A DNA stretch of 64,000 bases from Klenkia sesuvii (GTDB taxonomy: Bacteria; Actinomycetota; Actinomycetes; Mycobacteriales; Geodermatophilaceae). The position numbers and the translations under genes were made by a program. How positions within the stretch are numbered: the first letter of the stretch is position 1; each line of letters begins with the position of its first letter. Location of the stretch: positions 1 through 64,000 of the forward strand of contig NZ_JBAPLU010000015.1 of NCBI RefSeq assembly GCF_037083825.1, written 5' to 3'. Shown one piece after another: positions 18,868-26,396 of this stretch. Below the pieces are notes generated by a model that saw only the letters and a list, made by a program, of their open reading frames with translations, ran no database searches and was not told the origin of the DNA.

Positions 18868-19317
18868 TCAGTCGCGCACCGGGGGGCGCAGTGCCTCGAC
18901 CGCGCGGTGCAGGAACGCGCCCACCACCTGCACCTCGTCGTCGGTCATGTCCGCCAGGACCGCGCCGACCCGGTCGGCCATGGGGGTGAAGAACTCCCGG
19001 GCGAGCTCGCGGGCGGTGTCCTGCACCCGCAGCACCACCTGACGGCGGTCGGTGCTGCTGCGCTCGCGCACGAGGTGGCCGCTGCGCTCGAGCCGGTCGA
19101 CGAGCGCCGTGGTGGCCGGTGAGGACAGCCGGAGCTCGGTGGCCAGCCGTCCCGGGGTCATGGCGCGCCCCGCCACCGCGGCGCCGACCACCACGGCGAG
19201 GGCGTCGAGGTCGGTGCGGTGCAGGTCGTGCGCGTCGCCGAAGACGGCGGCCGTGCGGTTGCTCTCGACCGCGACCTGGCGGAGGAGGAGGACCACCTCG
19301 CGGTGGGCGGGGTCCAT
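18868..19317 (-). CDS. MarR-family transcriptional regulator
   Basis: This 149-residue protein has a MarR winged helix: TDLDALAVVVGAAVAGRAMTPGRLATELRLSSPATTALVDRLERSGHLVRERSSTDRRQVVLRV at about residues 35-100. The DRR in the wing is the family hallmark. The ATG at 19317 is placed five bases after a clean GGAGG; a GTG at 19323 is less likely. A GTCTCT-N7-AGAGAC dyad 22 bases upstream is the probable operator. It lies between this gene and the divergent TspO-like gene, so the regulator may control both. Confidence 0.9.
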   Translation of the reverse strand: MDPAHREVVLLLRQVAVESNRTAAVFGDAHDLHRTDLDALAVVVGAAVAGRAMTPGRLATELRLSSPATTALVDRLERSGHLVRERSSTDRRQVVLRVQDTARELAREFFTPMADRVGAVLADMTDDEVQVVGAFLHRAVEALRPPVRD

Positions 19318-19339
19318 CGTCACCTCCGGTTTGGGCCAG

Positions 19340-19358
19340 GTCTCTCCACGGTAGAGAC
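19340..19358. promoter_or_regulatory. GTCTCT-N7-AGAGAC dyad, probable MarR operator
   Basis: GTCTCT (19340-19345) and AGAGAC (19353-19358) are inverted copies with a seven-base spacer, so the whole site spans 19 bp, typical of MarR operators. It is in the 75-bp gap between marR and the divergent TspO-like gene, where a regulator could repress both promoters. No further copy was noticed elsewhere in the window. Confidence 0.6.
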
Positions 19359-19392
19359 ATCTCGTCGTCGAGCAGCGTGCGAGGAGCGAACC

Positions 19393-20175
19393 ATGAAGGA
19401 CACCACCAGGGTCGCGGCGGTCGTGGTGGCCGCCGTCGCCCAGATCGTCGGCAGCCCGCTGGGCACCCTGATCTCGGGCCGCAGCGTCGGCGACGTCAGC
19501 GACGGTGCCCGCTCGCTGGTGACCCCGGCCGGCTACGCGTTCTCCATCTGGGGGGTGGTCTTCCTCGGGTCGCTGGCCTGGGCGGTCTACCAGGCGCTGC
19601 CCGCGCAGCGCAGCCGGCTGGTGCACCGGGTGACCGGGTGGCCGCTGGCGCTGGCGTTCCTCGGCAACACGGTCTGGGAGGTCGTCTACCCCCTCGGCGG
19701 GGCCTGGCAGTACGTCGCCCAGGTGCTGATCTTCGGGATCACCGCCGCCGCAGCCGTGGGCTTCGCCCGGTTGCAGCGCAGCGAGGTGCAGCACGACCTC
19801 ACCGGCGCCGCCCGGGTGCTCCCGGCCGCCACGGCGGGCCTGCTGCTGGGCTGGGTGACCGTCGCGCCGGTGGCCAACGTGGGCAACACCGGCGTCGCGC
19901 TGGGGGCCGACCCGGCGGCGACGTACTCGACGGTCGCCGCGGTGGCCGCGCTGGTGGCGGTGGCGCTGATCGGGGCCTTCGTCGTCCTGAACGCCCAGGT
20001 GGCGGCCGGCCCGTTCGCCGCGGCCGTCGTCTGGGGCGTGCTCGCGATCGCGGCGACCGGCGGTCCGCTGCCGGTGACCGTGGCCGCCGTCGGGGCGGCC
20101 GCCGTGGTGGTGGTCGCCCTCGGCGTGCGGGCCGCGGCGCCGCGGGTCAGCGCCCGCGCCCTGCTCGTCGGCTGA
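19393..20175 (+). CDS. tryptophan-rich sensory protein / TspO-like membrane protein
   Basis: A 260-residue protein with about eight hydrophobic segments. The signature region VTPAGYAFSIWGVVFLGSLAWAVYQALPAQR and LAFLGNTVWEVVYPLGG resembles the longer proteins usually labelled tryptophan-rich sensory protein, distant from classical 150-residue TspO. Such proteins are linked to tetrapyrrole or stress responses, but function here is not known. The ATG at 19393 has GAGGAGCGAACC before it. It is divergent from the MarR gene. Confidence 0.65.
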   Translation: MKDTTRVAAVVVAAVAQIVGSPLGTLISGRSVGDVSDGARSLVTPAGYAFSIWGVVFLGSLAWAVYQALPAQRSRLVHRVTGWPLALAFLGNTVWEVVYPLGGAWQYVAQVLIFGITAAAAVGFARLQRSEVQHDLTGAARVLPAATAGLLLGWVTVAPVANVGNTGVALGADPAATYSTVAAVAALVAVALIGAFVVLNAQVAAGPFAAAVVWGVLAIAATGGPLPVTVAAVGAAAVVVVALGVRAAAPRVSARALLVG

Positions 20176-20203
20176 CTCCTCCGGCGGCGGCCCGCGCCAG
20201 ACC

Positions 20204-20707
20204 TCAGGTGAGGGCGACGGCCAGCCCGGCGACCAGCGCGGCGAACAGGAGCAGGACGCCGACCACGGTGAGGACGGCGGTCCGCGCGGTGGGGGTCAGG
20301 GCCCGGCCGTCGCGGGGGTCGCGCACCTGCCGCGCCCGGGCCGCGACGCGCCGCCCACCGGGCACCCCGAGCAGCAGCCCGACCAGCACGGACCCCCACC
20401 ACGGCAGGCCGAGGTGGCTGCCGCCCTCGAACAGGTCGACCGCGCCCACCGCCAGGAACCAGCCGGCCAGGGCGCCGCTGACCAGTTCGAGGGCAGTGCC
20501 CGCCCGGCTGTCGCGCCGGTGCTCGTGGGTGAGCGACGCGGCGTAGGCCCGGGGCGTGCCGAACACCTCGGCGGGGTCCTCGCCGGTCTCGGCGACGTGG
20601 CTGTCGACCTCGGCGACGACCTCGCCGATGCGCTCGGCCGGGACCCGGCGCAGCCGCAGGGCGGCCACGAGGCGCTGCTGGTAGTCGGTGGTGGCGGGGC
20701 CGGTCAT
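20204..20707 (-). CDS. HAAS-domain membrane protein partnered with PadR
   Basis: A 167-residue protein. Residues ~8-60 (YQQRLVAALRLRRVPAERIGEVVAEVDSHVAETGEDPAEVFG) form the short helical HAAS/DUF1700-type domain that often accompanies PadR regulators. Two or three membrane helices follow (around 75-95, 100-120 and 145-165). The ATG at 20707 overlaps the padR stop by four bases. In such pairs the HAAS protein is thought to sense the membrane and tune PadR; the target here is unknown. Confidence 0.75.
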   Translation of the reverse strand: MTGPATTDYQQRLVAALRLRRVPAERIGEVVAEVDSHVAETGEDPAEVFGTPRAYAASLTHEHRRDSRAGTALELVSGALAGWFLAVGAVDLFEGGSHLGLPWWGSVLVGLLLGVPGGRRVAARARQVRDPRDGRALTPTARTAVLTVVGVLLLFAALVAGLAVALT

Positions 20708-21045
20708 CGGGTGCTCCTCGGGTCGGGGAGCAGGCCGTGCGCCTGCTCGGTGAAGGTGTGCCAGGCGGCGCTGCGGCGGGCCAGGTGCTCGCGGCCCGCC
20801 GGGGTGACGGCGAAGAACTTGCGGCCGGGACCACCGACCCCCTCGCGCCAGGAGGACGTGAGCAGCCCGTCGGCCTCCAGCCGGTTGAGCACCGGGTAGA
20901 GCGTGCCGCCCTTCACCGTGCCCAAGCCGCCGGCCTGCAGCCGCTGGGCCACCGCGTAGCCGTAGGTCTCGTGCTCGGCGACCGCGGCGAGCACGGCCAG
21001 GGGCAGCACCGCCCGCAGCCACTCGGTCGGGATGTCGCCGTCCAC
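20704..21045 (-). CDS. PadR-family transcriptional regulator
   Basis: A 113-residue PadR winged helix: LPLAVLAAVAEHETYGYAVAQRLQAGGLG, then KGGTLYPVLNRLEADGLLTSSWRE and PGRKFFAVTPAGREHL. GTG 21045 is preferred over an upstream TTG at 21081 because a good promoter (TTGACG-N18-TACGGT) lies immediately before it. The -10 ends six bases from the GTG, so the mRNA would be leaderless and the TTG would lie within the -35. Two ACTAGT sites overlap this promoter. The gene is coupled to the downstream HAAS membrane protein. Confidence 0.88.
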   Translation of the reverse strand: MDGDIPTEWLRAVLPLAVLAAVAEHETYGYAVAQRLQAGGLGTVKGGTLYPVLNRLEADGLLTSSWREGVGGPGRKFFAVTPAGREHLARRSAAWHTFTEQAHGLLPDPRSTR

Positions 21046-21051
21046 GAGTAG

Positions 21052-21081
21052 ACCGTAGCGACCACTAGTCAGGCTCGTCAA
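21052..21081 (-). promoter_or_regulatory. padR promoter, probably leaderless
   Basis: Reading leftward, TTGACG (21081-21076) and TACGGT (21057-21052) form a sigma-70-type -35/-10 pair with an 18-bp spacer. The padR GTG begins six bases after the -10, so transcription should start on the start codon. ACTAGT palindromes at 21063-21068 (within the spacer) and 21081-21086 (at the -35) are candidate autoregulatory PadR sites. Confidence 0.6.
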
Positions 21082-21116
21082 CTAGTCGGGACGTCCGGGC
21101 GATCAAGGTGGGTGGT

Positions 21117-21135
21117 TAAGGTTAGGCTCACCTAA
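21117..21135 (+). promoter_or_regulatory. iron box (DtxR/IdeR operator)
   Basis: TAAGGTTAGGCTCACCTAA agrees with the DtxR/IdeR consensus TTAGGTTAGSCTAACCTAA at 17 of 19 positions. It lies 18 bases upstream of the GTG of a siderophore-binding lipoprotein, where an iron-loaded repressor would block transcription. Derepression in low iron is therefore expected. Confidence 0.85.
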
Positions 21136-21152
21136 TCCAGAGGAGGTCCTTC

Positions 21153-22127
21153 GTGCTCCGTCGCTGCGCGCTGCCCGCTCGCGTCCCTGCCGTCGTTCCC
21201 GCCGTCGTCCCTGCCGTCGTCCTCGCCCTCGGGCTGACCGCGTGCGGGACGGAGGTCGGGGAGTCCCCCGGCGCGGCGACCGCGCAGACCCGCTCGGTGG
21301 TGCACGCGCTGGGCACCACCGAGGTCACCGGCACCCCCGAGCGTGTGGTCGTGCTGGACTCCGGGGAGCTCGACGCGGTCGCCTCGCTGGGCGTCGTCCC
21401 GGTCGGCACGGTCGAGACCGAGGGGCTGCTCGAGGAGCTGGCCGGCGCGCACGGCTTCGACGCCGACGACGTGGCGGTGGTGGGCAGCATCACCGAGCCC
21501 GACCTCGAGGCCGTCGCCGCCCTGCAGCCGGACCTGATCCTCACCAACGCCGTCCGGCACGCTGCGCTGTACGAGCAGCTGTCCGGGCTGGCCCCCACCG
21601 TGATGTCGGCCGACCTGGGCGCGGTCTGGCAGGGGAACTTCCGGCTGTCGGCCGAGGCGATGGGCATGACCGACGAGGCCGGGCGGATCCTGGCCGACTA
21701 CGAGCAGCGGGTGGGCGAGATCGCGGCGGCCTGGGGGGACCCGGCGACCACCGAGGTGTCGGTGCTGCGGTTCATGGGCGGCGGGCAGATCCGCGCCTAC
21801 GCCCGGGGGTCGTTCATCGGCAGCGTGCTGGAGGACGTCGGGTTCACCTGGCCGGCGGCGCTGGACACCACCGAGAACCGCGTCGAGCTGGGACCCGAGA
21901 CCCTCGACCAGGTCACCGCCGACGTCGTCTTCTGGTCACCGGGCTTCACCGACGAGGGCAGCGGCGAGGCGGCCTCGCTGCAGACCGGCGGGCTGTGGAG
22001 CTCCCTGCCGGCCGTCGCCTCCGGTGACGTGCACGAGGTGGACGACGCCCGCTGGTTCCTCGGCCTGGGCCCGTCGGGTGCCGACCTCGTGCTGGACGAC
22101 CTGACCGGGATCGCCGCCGCCCGCTGA
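21153..22127 (+). CDS. iron-siderophore ABC transporter substrate-binding lipoprotein
   Basis: A 324-residue lipoprotein with signal peptide and lipobox LTAC (Cys31). A FepB/FhuD-type periplasmic-binding fold follows: PERVVVLDSGELDAVASLGVVPVG, EPDLEAVAALQPDLILTNAVRH and the C-terminal WFLGLGPSGADLVLDDL. It would capture ferric siderophore outside the membrane. AGGAGG sits 8 bases before the GTG, and an iron box precedes it. No permease or ATPase gene is adjacent, so it must share a transporter encoded elsewhere. The signal peptide contains a small tandem repeat (PAVVPAVVPAVV). Confidence 0.88.
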   Translation: MLRRCALPARVPAVVPAVVPAVVLALGLTACGTEVGESPGAATAQTRSVVHALGTTEVTGTPERVVVLDSGELDAVASLGVVPVGTVETEGLLEELAGAHGFDADDVAVVGSITEPDLEAVAALQPDLILTNAVRHAALYEQLSGLAPTVMSADLGAVWQGNFRLSAEAMGMTDEAGRILADYEQRVGEIAAAWGDPATTEVSVLRFMGGGQIRAYARGSFIGSVLEDVGFTWPAALDTTENRVELGPETLDQVTADVVFWSPGFTDEGSGEAASLQTGGLWSSLPAVASGDVHEVDDARWFLGLGPSGADLVLDDLTGIAAAR

Positions 22128-22181
22128 CCCCATCGAGGGCGGTGGGTGGTGGCACTCGCCGGCGCGGGTCACGATGAACCC

Positions 22182-23039
22182 ATGCCGGAACTGCCCGAGG
22201 TGGAGGCCCTGGCCGCGTTCCTGCGGGAGAACGCGGTGGGCAAGGTCGTCACGCGGGTGGACCTGGCCGGGATCCAGACGCTGAAGACGTTCGACCCGCC
22301 GCTGTCGTCGCTGGCCGGGCTGGAGGTCACCGGAGCCTCGCGCACCGGCAAGTTCCTCGACCTCGACGTGTCGGGCATCCACCTCGTCGTCCACCTGGCC
22401 CGGGCGGGCTGGCTGCACTGGCGGGCCGAGCTGCCCACCGCGCCGCCCAAGCCGGGCAAGGGGCCGCTGGCCGTGCGGGTGCACCTCGACGACGGCGCCG
22501 GCTTCGACCTCACCGAGCAGGGCACCCGCAAGGGCTTGGCGGTGTACGTCGTCCGGTCGCCGTCCTCGGAGGTGCCGGGCATCGCCCGGCTGGGCCCCGA
22601 CGCGCTGGCCGTCGACGCCGAGGCCTTCGCGTCGCTCATGCGGGGCCGCAAGGGCCAGCTCAAGGGCGCCCTGACCGACCAGACGCTGGTGTCGGGCATC
22701 GGCAACGCCTACTCCGACGAGATCCTGCACGTGGCCAAGCTGTCGCCGTTCAAGGGCGCCGACAAGCTCACCGACGACGAGACCCTGCGGCTCTACGACG
22801 CCGTGCGGACGACGCTCACCGATGCCCTGGAGCGACAGGTGGGGCAGCAGGCCGCGAAGCTCAAGGGCGAGAAGCGGGCCAACCTGCGGGTGCACGCCCG
22901 CACCGGCCTGCCCTGCCCGGTGTGCGGCGACACGGTCCGGGAGGTGTCGTTCGCCGACACCTCGCTGCAGTACTGCCCCACCTGCCAGACCGGCGGCAAG
23001 CCCCTGGCCGACCGCCGGATGTCCAAGCTTCTCCGCTGA
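22182..23039 (+). CDS. Fpg/Nei-family DNA glycosylase
   Basis: A 285-residue formamidopyrimidine/endonuclease VIII family enzyme. It begins PELPEVEAL, so Pro2 (the Schiff-base nucleophile after Met removal) and Glu3 are in place; this fixes the ATG at 22182. The helix-two-turn-helix region reads LTDQTLVSGIGNAYSDEIL, and the C-terminal zinc finger has CPVC and CPTC. It excises oxidised bases and nicks the abasic site. Internal sequence such as HLARAGWLHWRAELP is like actinobacterial Nei/Fpg-like proteins, so substrate preference is open. A 61-nt dyad element follows before the convergent gene. Confidence 0.9.
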   Translation: MPELPEVEALAAFLRENAVGKVVTRVDLAGIQTLKTFDPPLSSLAGLEVTGASRTGKFLDLDVSGIHLVVHLARAGWLHWRAELPTAPPKPGKGPLAVRVHLDDGAGFDLTEQGTRKGLAVYVVRSPSSEVPGIARLGPDALAVDAEAFASLMRGRKGQLKGALTDQTLVSGIGNAYSDEILHVAKLSPFKGADKLTDDETLRLYDAVRTTLTDALERQVGQQAAKLKGEKRANLRVHARTGLPCPVCGDTVREVSFADTSLQYCPTCQTGGKPLADRRMSKLLR

Positions 23040-23110
23040 CCGCGCGGCGCCGCGCGCCCGAGTCACGCCCCGGCGCCCGCGCAACCCGCAACCCGCAACC
23101 CGAGGCTCCA

Positions 23111-23171
23111 GGCATGGGAGCCCACGCACCCACCTCCGGGGTCCGGGGGCGGGTGCATGGGCTCCCATGCC
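23111..23171. repeat. 61-nt dyad repeat, copy 1
   Basis: Arms at 23111-23131 and 23151-23171 (21 nt each; cores GGCATGGGAGCCCA and TGGGCTCCCATGCC) pair at 20 of 21 positions around a 19-nt loop. A second element with the same arms and loop length but a different loop sequence lies at 28000-28060. Both sit between convergent genes, so a bidirectional terminator or a REP-like repeat is likely. No T-tract is present. Confidence 0.8.
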
Positions 23172-23178
23172 GGGGGCG

Positions 23179-24069
23179 TCAGAGCGCGACGGCCTCGAAG
23201 CCGGCGCGGTCGACCTTGCGGTGGTAGCGCGAGCCGAGCTTGCCGCCGAGCATCGCGCCCAGCAGCGTCACGACGAGCACCGCCCCGAGGGCGATGAACC
23301 CGGCCGTGGTGGCGGTGCCCGACTCCACGGGCAGCGCCGGCAGGTTGAGCTGGTCGAACACGTTGTACTGCGTGCCCAGCACCAGCCCGGCGAGGGCGGC
23401 CAGCACGGTGACGATGACCCCCCACAGCCACACGCCCAGCCCCTGCTTGGTGCCGTTGAACCGGGCCATCCGCCCGGCCACGTAGCCGCCGGCGAGGTAG
23501 GCGATGAACAGCACCACGAGCAGCGCGATGGCCGCGCCCAGACCGATGCCCGTGTTCGCCTGGTCGGCGGCGTCCTGGGCGCTGCCGAGGGTGGAGTAGA
23601 GACCGAAGGCCAGGCCTGCGGCGGACAGCACCGCCAGCAGGATGACCGCGATGCCGACGGCGCTCATCCAGCCGAAGAACGCCGACCCCATGTGCAGGCC
23701 GCCGTAGCGGGCGCGCTGGACGGCGGCCATCTCCTTGGCGGTCGCGGGGACGGCCGCCCCGGTGCGGTCGTCGATGCCGTCCCCGTCGCGGTCGACCGGG
23801 TGCGCGACCGGCGCGGCCGCGGGCACCTGCTGCGTGCGGTGGCGGTCGTGGTCGTAGCCGTGGTCGTGGTCGGGGTCGTAGCCGGGGTCGTGGGTGACCG
23901 GCGGGGCGACGACGGTGTCCTGTCGGCCGTGGTCGTCGACCCGGTCGCGGTCGTGGTCGTGGTGGGTCCGGTCGAGGCGGTCGGGGTCGTGCCGGCCCGC
24001 GGCGGGGTCCAGCGGGGCCGCGCTCGAACCGGTGGCGGGGGGCGTGGTGCCTCGGGTGTCGTCGGCCAT
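23179..24069 (-). CDS. membrane protein with His/Asp-rich N-terminus
   Basis: A 296-residue protein of unknown function. Residues ~25-100 are very rich in His, Asp and Arg (DRTHHDHDRDRVDDHG, DPDHDHGYDHDRH), followed by a calcium-like DRDGDGIDD. From ~125 there are about five hydrophobic segments, including AFFGWMSAVGIAVILLAVL and GYVAGRMARFNGTKQG. The membrane half resembles YrzE/TIGR04086-type proteins. The charged region is encoded by imperfect GGTCGTGGTC repeats. The ATG at 24069 has GGAGGTC upstream. Metal binding by the N-terminus is a guess. Confidence 0.7.
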   Translation of the reverse strand: MADDTRGTTPPATGSSAAPLDPAAGRHDPDRLDRTHHDHDRDRVDDHGRQDTVVAPPVTHDPGYDPDHDHGYDHDRHRTQQVPAAAPVAHPVDRDGDGIDDRTGAAVPATAKEMAAVQRARYGGLHMGSAFFGWMSAVGIAVILLAVLSAAGLAFGLYSTLGSAQDAADQANTGIGLGAAIALLVVLFIAYLAGGYVAGRMARFNGTKQGLGVWLWGVIVTVLAALAGLVLGTQYNVFDQLNLPALPVESGTATTAGFIALGAVLVVTLLGAMLGGKLGSRYHRKVDRAGFEAVAL

Positions 24070-24193
24070 CGTGCGACCTCCAGGTGGGCGTCGCCGGGAC
24101 CACGTCGGCCCCGGATCGTCGCTGCGGGATGCCCCGAGGAGGGCGCGGCCAACCGTCCGGACGCGGGTGGGGACCCGCGCCCGGACGCCCCGG

Positions 24194-25294
24194 TCAGGCG
24201 ACGGCCGACCACCAGTCCGGCGTCGCCGGGACGCCGGCGGTGAGGTCGACCCGCTCGCCGGGCCGGGGGACGACGACCGGGACGTCGCCGGCCGCGGTCA
24301 GCAGCCGCTCGACCGGCTCGGCCCAGGCGTGGAACGCCAGGTTGAAGGTGGCCCAGTGGATCGGCAGGAACACGTGGCCACCGAGGTCGCCGTGCGCCCG
24401 CACCGCCTCCTCCGGGTTCATGTGGATGGCCGCCCACTGCGCGTTGTAGGCGCCGACCGGCAGCAGGGTGAGGTCGAACGGGCCGTGCTGGGCGCCGATC
24501 GCGGCGAAGGCCGGGTGGTAGCCGGTGTCGCCGCCGAAGAACACCCGGTGCCGGGGGCCGGCGACCACCCACGACGACCACAGCGTGTCGTCGCGGGTCA
24601 GGCCCCGGCCGGAGAAGTGCCGGGCCTCGGCGCAGACCAGGGTCAGCTCGCCGATCCGGTGCACGCCGTCCCAGTCGAGCTCGACGACCCGGTCGGCCGG
24701 GACGCCCCAGCCGCGCAGGTGGGCGCCGATGCCGAGCGGCACGACGAAGGGCGCGGTCTGCTCGCGCACCAGCCGCCGCACGGTGGGCAGGTCGAGGTGG
24801 TCGTAGTGGTCGTGGCTGATGAGCACCGCGTCGACCTGCGGGAGCTCCTCCAGCGGGCCGGGTACGGGGTGCAACCGCTTGGGGCCGACGACGGCCGAGG
24901 GTGAGACGCGCTCGCCCCACACCGGGTCGACGAGCACGCGGTGGCCGTCGACCTCCAGCAGCGCGCTGGCGTGGCCGAACCAGGTGACCGCCAGCTCGGC
25001 GGCCGCGGCGGGCAGCTCGGGTCGCACCAGGGGCACCGCCCGCGACGGCACACCGGCCTTGCGGCCCTTGCGCGCCTCGCGCAGCAGCTCGCCGCGGCTG
25101 CCGGGGGCGATCGAGGTGGTGGGCACGGTGTTGCGGAAGCGGCCCTCGGAGAAGTGCTCGGACCCCGCGACCAGGGGCTGCAGGGCTCGGCGGCCGGCGC
25201 CCATGGCGACGGGTACCCCCCAGGCGGCGCGGGCCAGCGCGGCGGCGGGGACGGCGAGGACGGCGGTCAGGACGGCGGAGCGCAGGGACGGCAC
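24194..25294 (-). CDS. MBL-fold hydrolase, NAPE-PLD/UlaG-like
   Basis: A 366-residue protein with a hydrophobic N-terminal segment (AVLTAVLAVPAAALARAAW) and a metallo-beta-lactamase domain: VTWFGHASALLEVDG, the metal motif SHDHYDHLD, FFGGDTGYHPAFAAIG and LLPVGAYNAQWAAIHMNPEEAV, then LPIHWATFNLAFHAW. This pattern matches bacterial homologues of N-acyl phosphatidylethanolamine phospholipase D and UlaG-like lactonases. The lipid-like substrate is inferred from family only. GTG 25294 follows GGAGGG very closely; a later start such as the ATG at about residue 31 is possible. Confidence 0.85.
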   Translation of the reverse strand: MPSLRSAVLTAVLAVPAAALARAAWGVPVAMGAGRRALQPLVAGSEHFSEGRFRNTVPTTSIAPGSRGELLREARKGRKAGVPSRAVPLVRPELPAAAAELAVTWFGHASALLEVDGHRVLVDPVWGERVSPSAVVGPKRLHPVPGPLEELPQVDAVLISHDHYDHLDLPTVRRLVREQTAPFVVPLGIGAHLRGWGVPADRVVELDWDGVHRIGELTLVCAEARHFSGRGLTRDDTLWSSWVVAGPRHRVFFGGDTGYHPAFAAIGAQHGPFDLTLLPVGAYNAQWAAIHMNPEEAVRAHGDLGGHVFLPIHWATFNLAFHAWAEPVERLLTAAGDVPVVVPRPGERVDLTAGVPATPDWWSAVA

Positions 25295-25332
25295 CCCTCC
25301 AGCATCCCCGGAGTGGCCGGACGCCGCCCGGG

Positions 25333-26208
25333 TCAGCCCTCGGCCGCGGTGCTGGTCGACCCGGCGGGCGCCCCGTCCGTGGTGGTCCGGGGCGCGGAGG
25401 TCGCCGGTGCTGCGTCGTCGGTGGTGGAGGCCGCAGGCGGCTCGCCGGCCGGATCGGCGGGCGGCGGTGTGCTGGTGGGCGGTGTGCTGGTGTACCCGGT
25501 GGTGGTCGGTGCCGAGCTGGCCGGGGCGGTGGGCTCGGTGGTGGTGGTCGGTCTCGTGGACGGCGGGGAGGTCGACGGCGAGGAAGTCGACGGCTGTGAG
25601 CTCGACGGCTGTGAGGTGGCCGGGGCGGTGGTCGGCGGCGGGGCGGGGCTGCCGGCGTCCACGGGGGTCGGTCCGGCGGTGCGGGCGGTCGACGTGCCGG
25701 GGACGACGCCGGGCGCGCCGGTGCCCGGTGGTCGGGTGACGGGCACGGCGCTGCCCGTCGGCAGGGGCGTCGCGGGGTCGACCGCGCCGGGCCGCGGGGG
25801 CTCGGCGGTCGTGGCCGGGGCCGTCGTGGGGGCCGTCGTCGGGGTGGTCGTCATGGCGGTCGCCGTCGAGACGTCGAGGGACAGCGTGGTGGGGGCGGGG
25901 CTCGTCGTCGGTGCGGCCACCGAGCTGGGTGCCTGGCCGGCGGCGTCGTCCCGCTGGGCCGGCGAGGCGGCGGCCAGCAGGGTCAACCCGCCGACGGCGA
26001 CCGCACCCAGGCCGACGGCGGCGACCGGGGCCGCGCGCCGGCGCAGGCGGCGGGTCCGCGGGCGGCGCACGACGCGCACCGGCGGCGCGGGCGGGATCTC
26101 GGTGGCCGGGGTGATCAGCGGCAGGGGGTTGGTGTCGGCATGCCGGCCGTAGACGTCGGCGTCGGGGTCGAGCCAGGGCTGCCGGTCGGCGTCGTCGTGC
26201 GCACCCAT
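25333..26208 (-). CDS. single-pass membrane protein with Thr/Pro-rich extracellular tail
   Basis: A 291-residue protein: a cytoplasmic N-terminus (DRQPWLDPDADVYGRHADTNPLP), a basic stretch RPRTRRLRRR and one transmembrane helix at ~61-81 (APVAAVGLGAVAVGGLTLLAA). About 200 residues of low-complexity Thr, Pro, Ser and Ala follow, with no fold visible. Such tails are typical mucin-like or cell-wall-spanning stalks. Function is unknown. The start at 26208 is chosen over an upstream ATG near 26289. It is divergent from the antiporter gene. Confidence 0.65.
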   Translation of the reverse strand: MGAHDDADRQPWLDPDADVYGRHADTNPLPLITPATEIPPAPPVRVVRRPRTRRLRRRAAPVAAVGLGAVAVGGLTLLAAASPAQRDDAAGQAPSSVAAPTTSPAPTTLSLDVSTATAMTTTPTTAPTTAPATTAEPPRPGAVDPATPLPTGSAVPVTRPPGTGAPGVVPGTSTARTAGPTPVDAGSPAPPPTTAPATSQPSSSQPSTSSPSTSPPSTRPTTTTEPTAPASSAPTTTGYTSTPPTSTPPPADPAGEPPAASTTDDAAPATSAPRTTTDGAPAGSTSTAAEG

Positions 26209-26396
26209 TGTCTGTGACCCCCCGTCGCGGACACCCCCACCATGGGACCACAGGTGGCCGCTCCGCGCACCTCTGACCAGCAGGTTCATGGCTCCCCGTC
26301 CCGACGCGGTCACGCTCCGGTCCGCGCGGCGCTCCCCTGACCGCGGCCCGCGGTGGGCGATGATCACCCCCACCACCCGCGAGCGAGAGGGCACCC

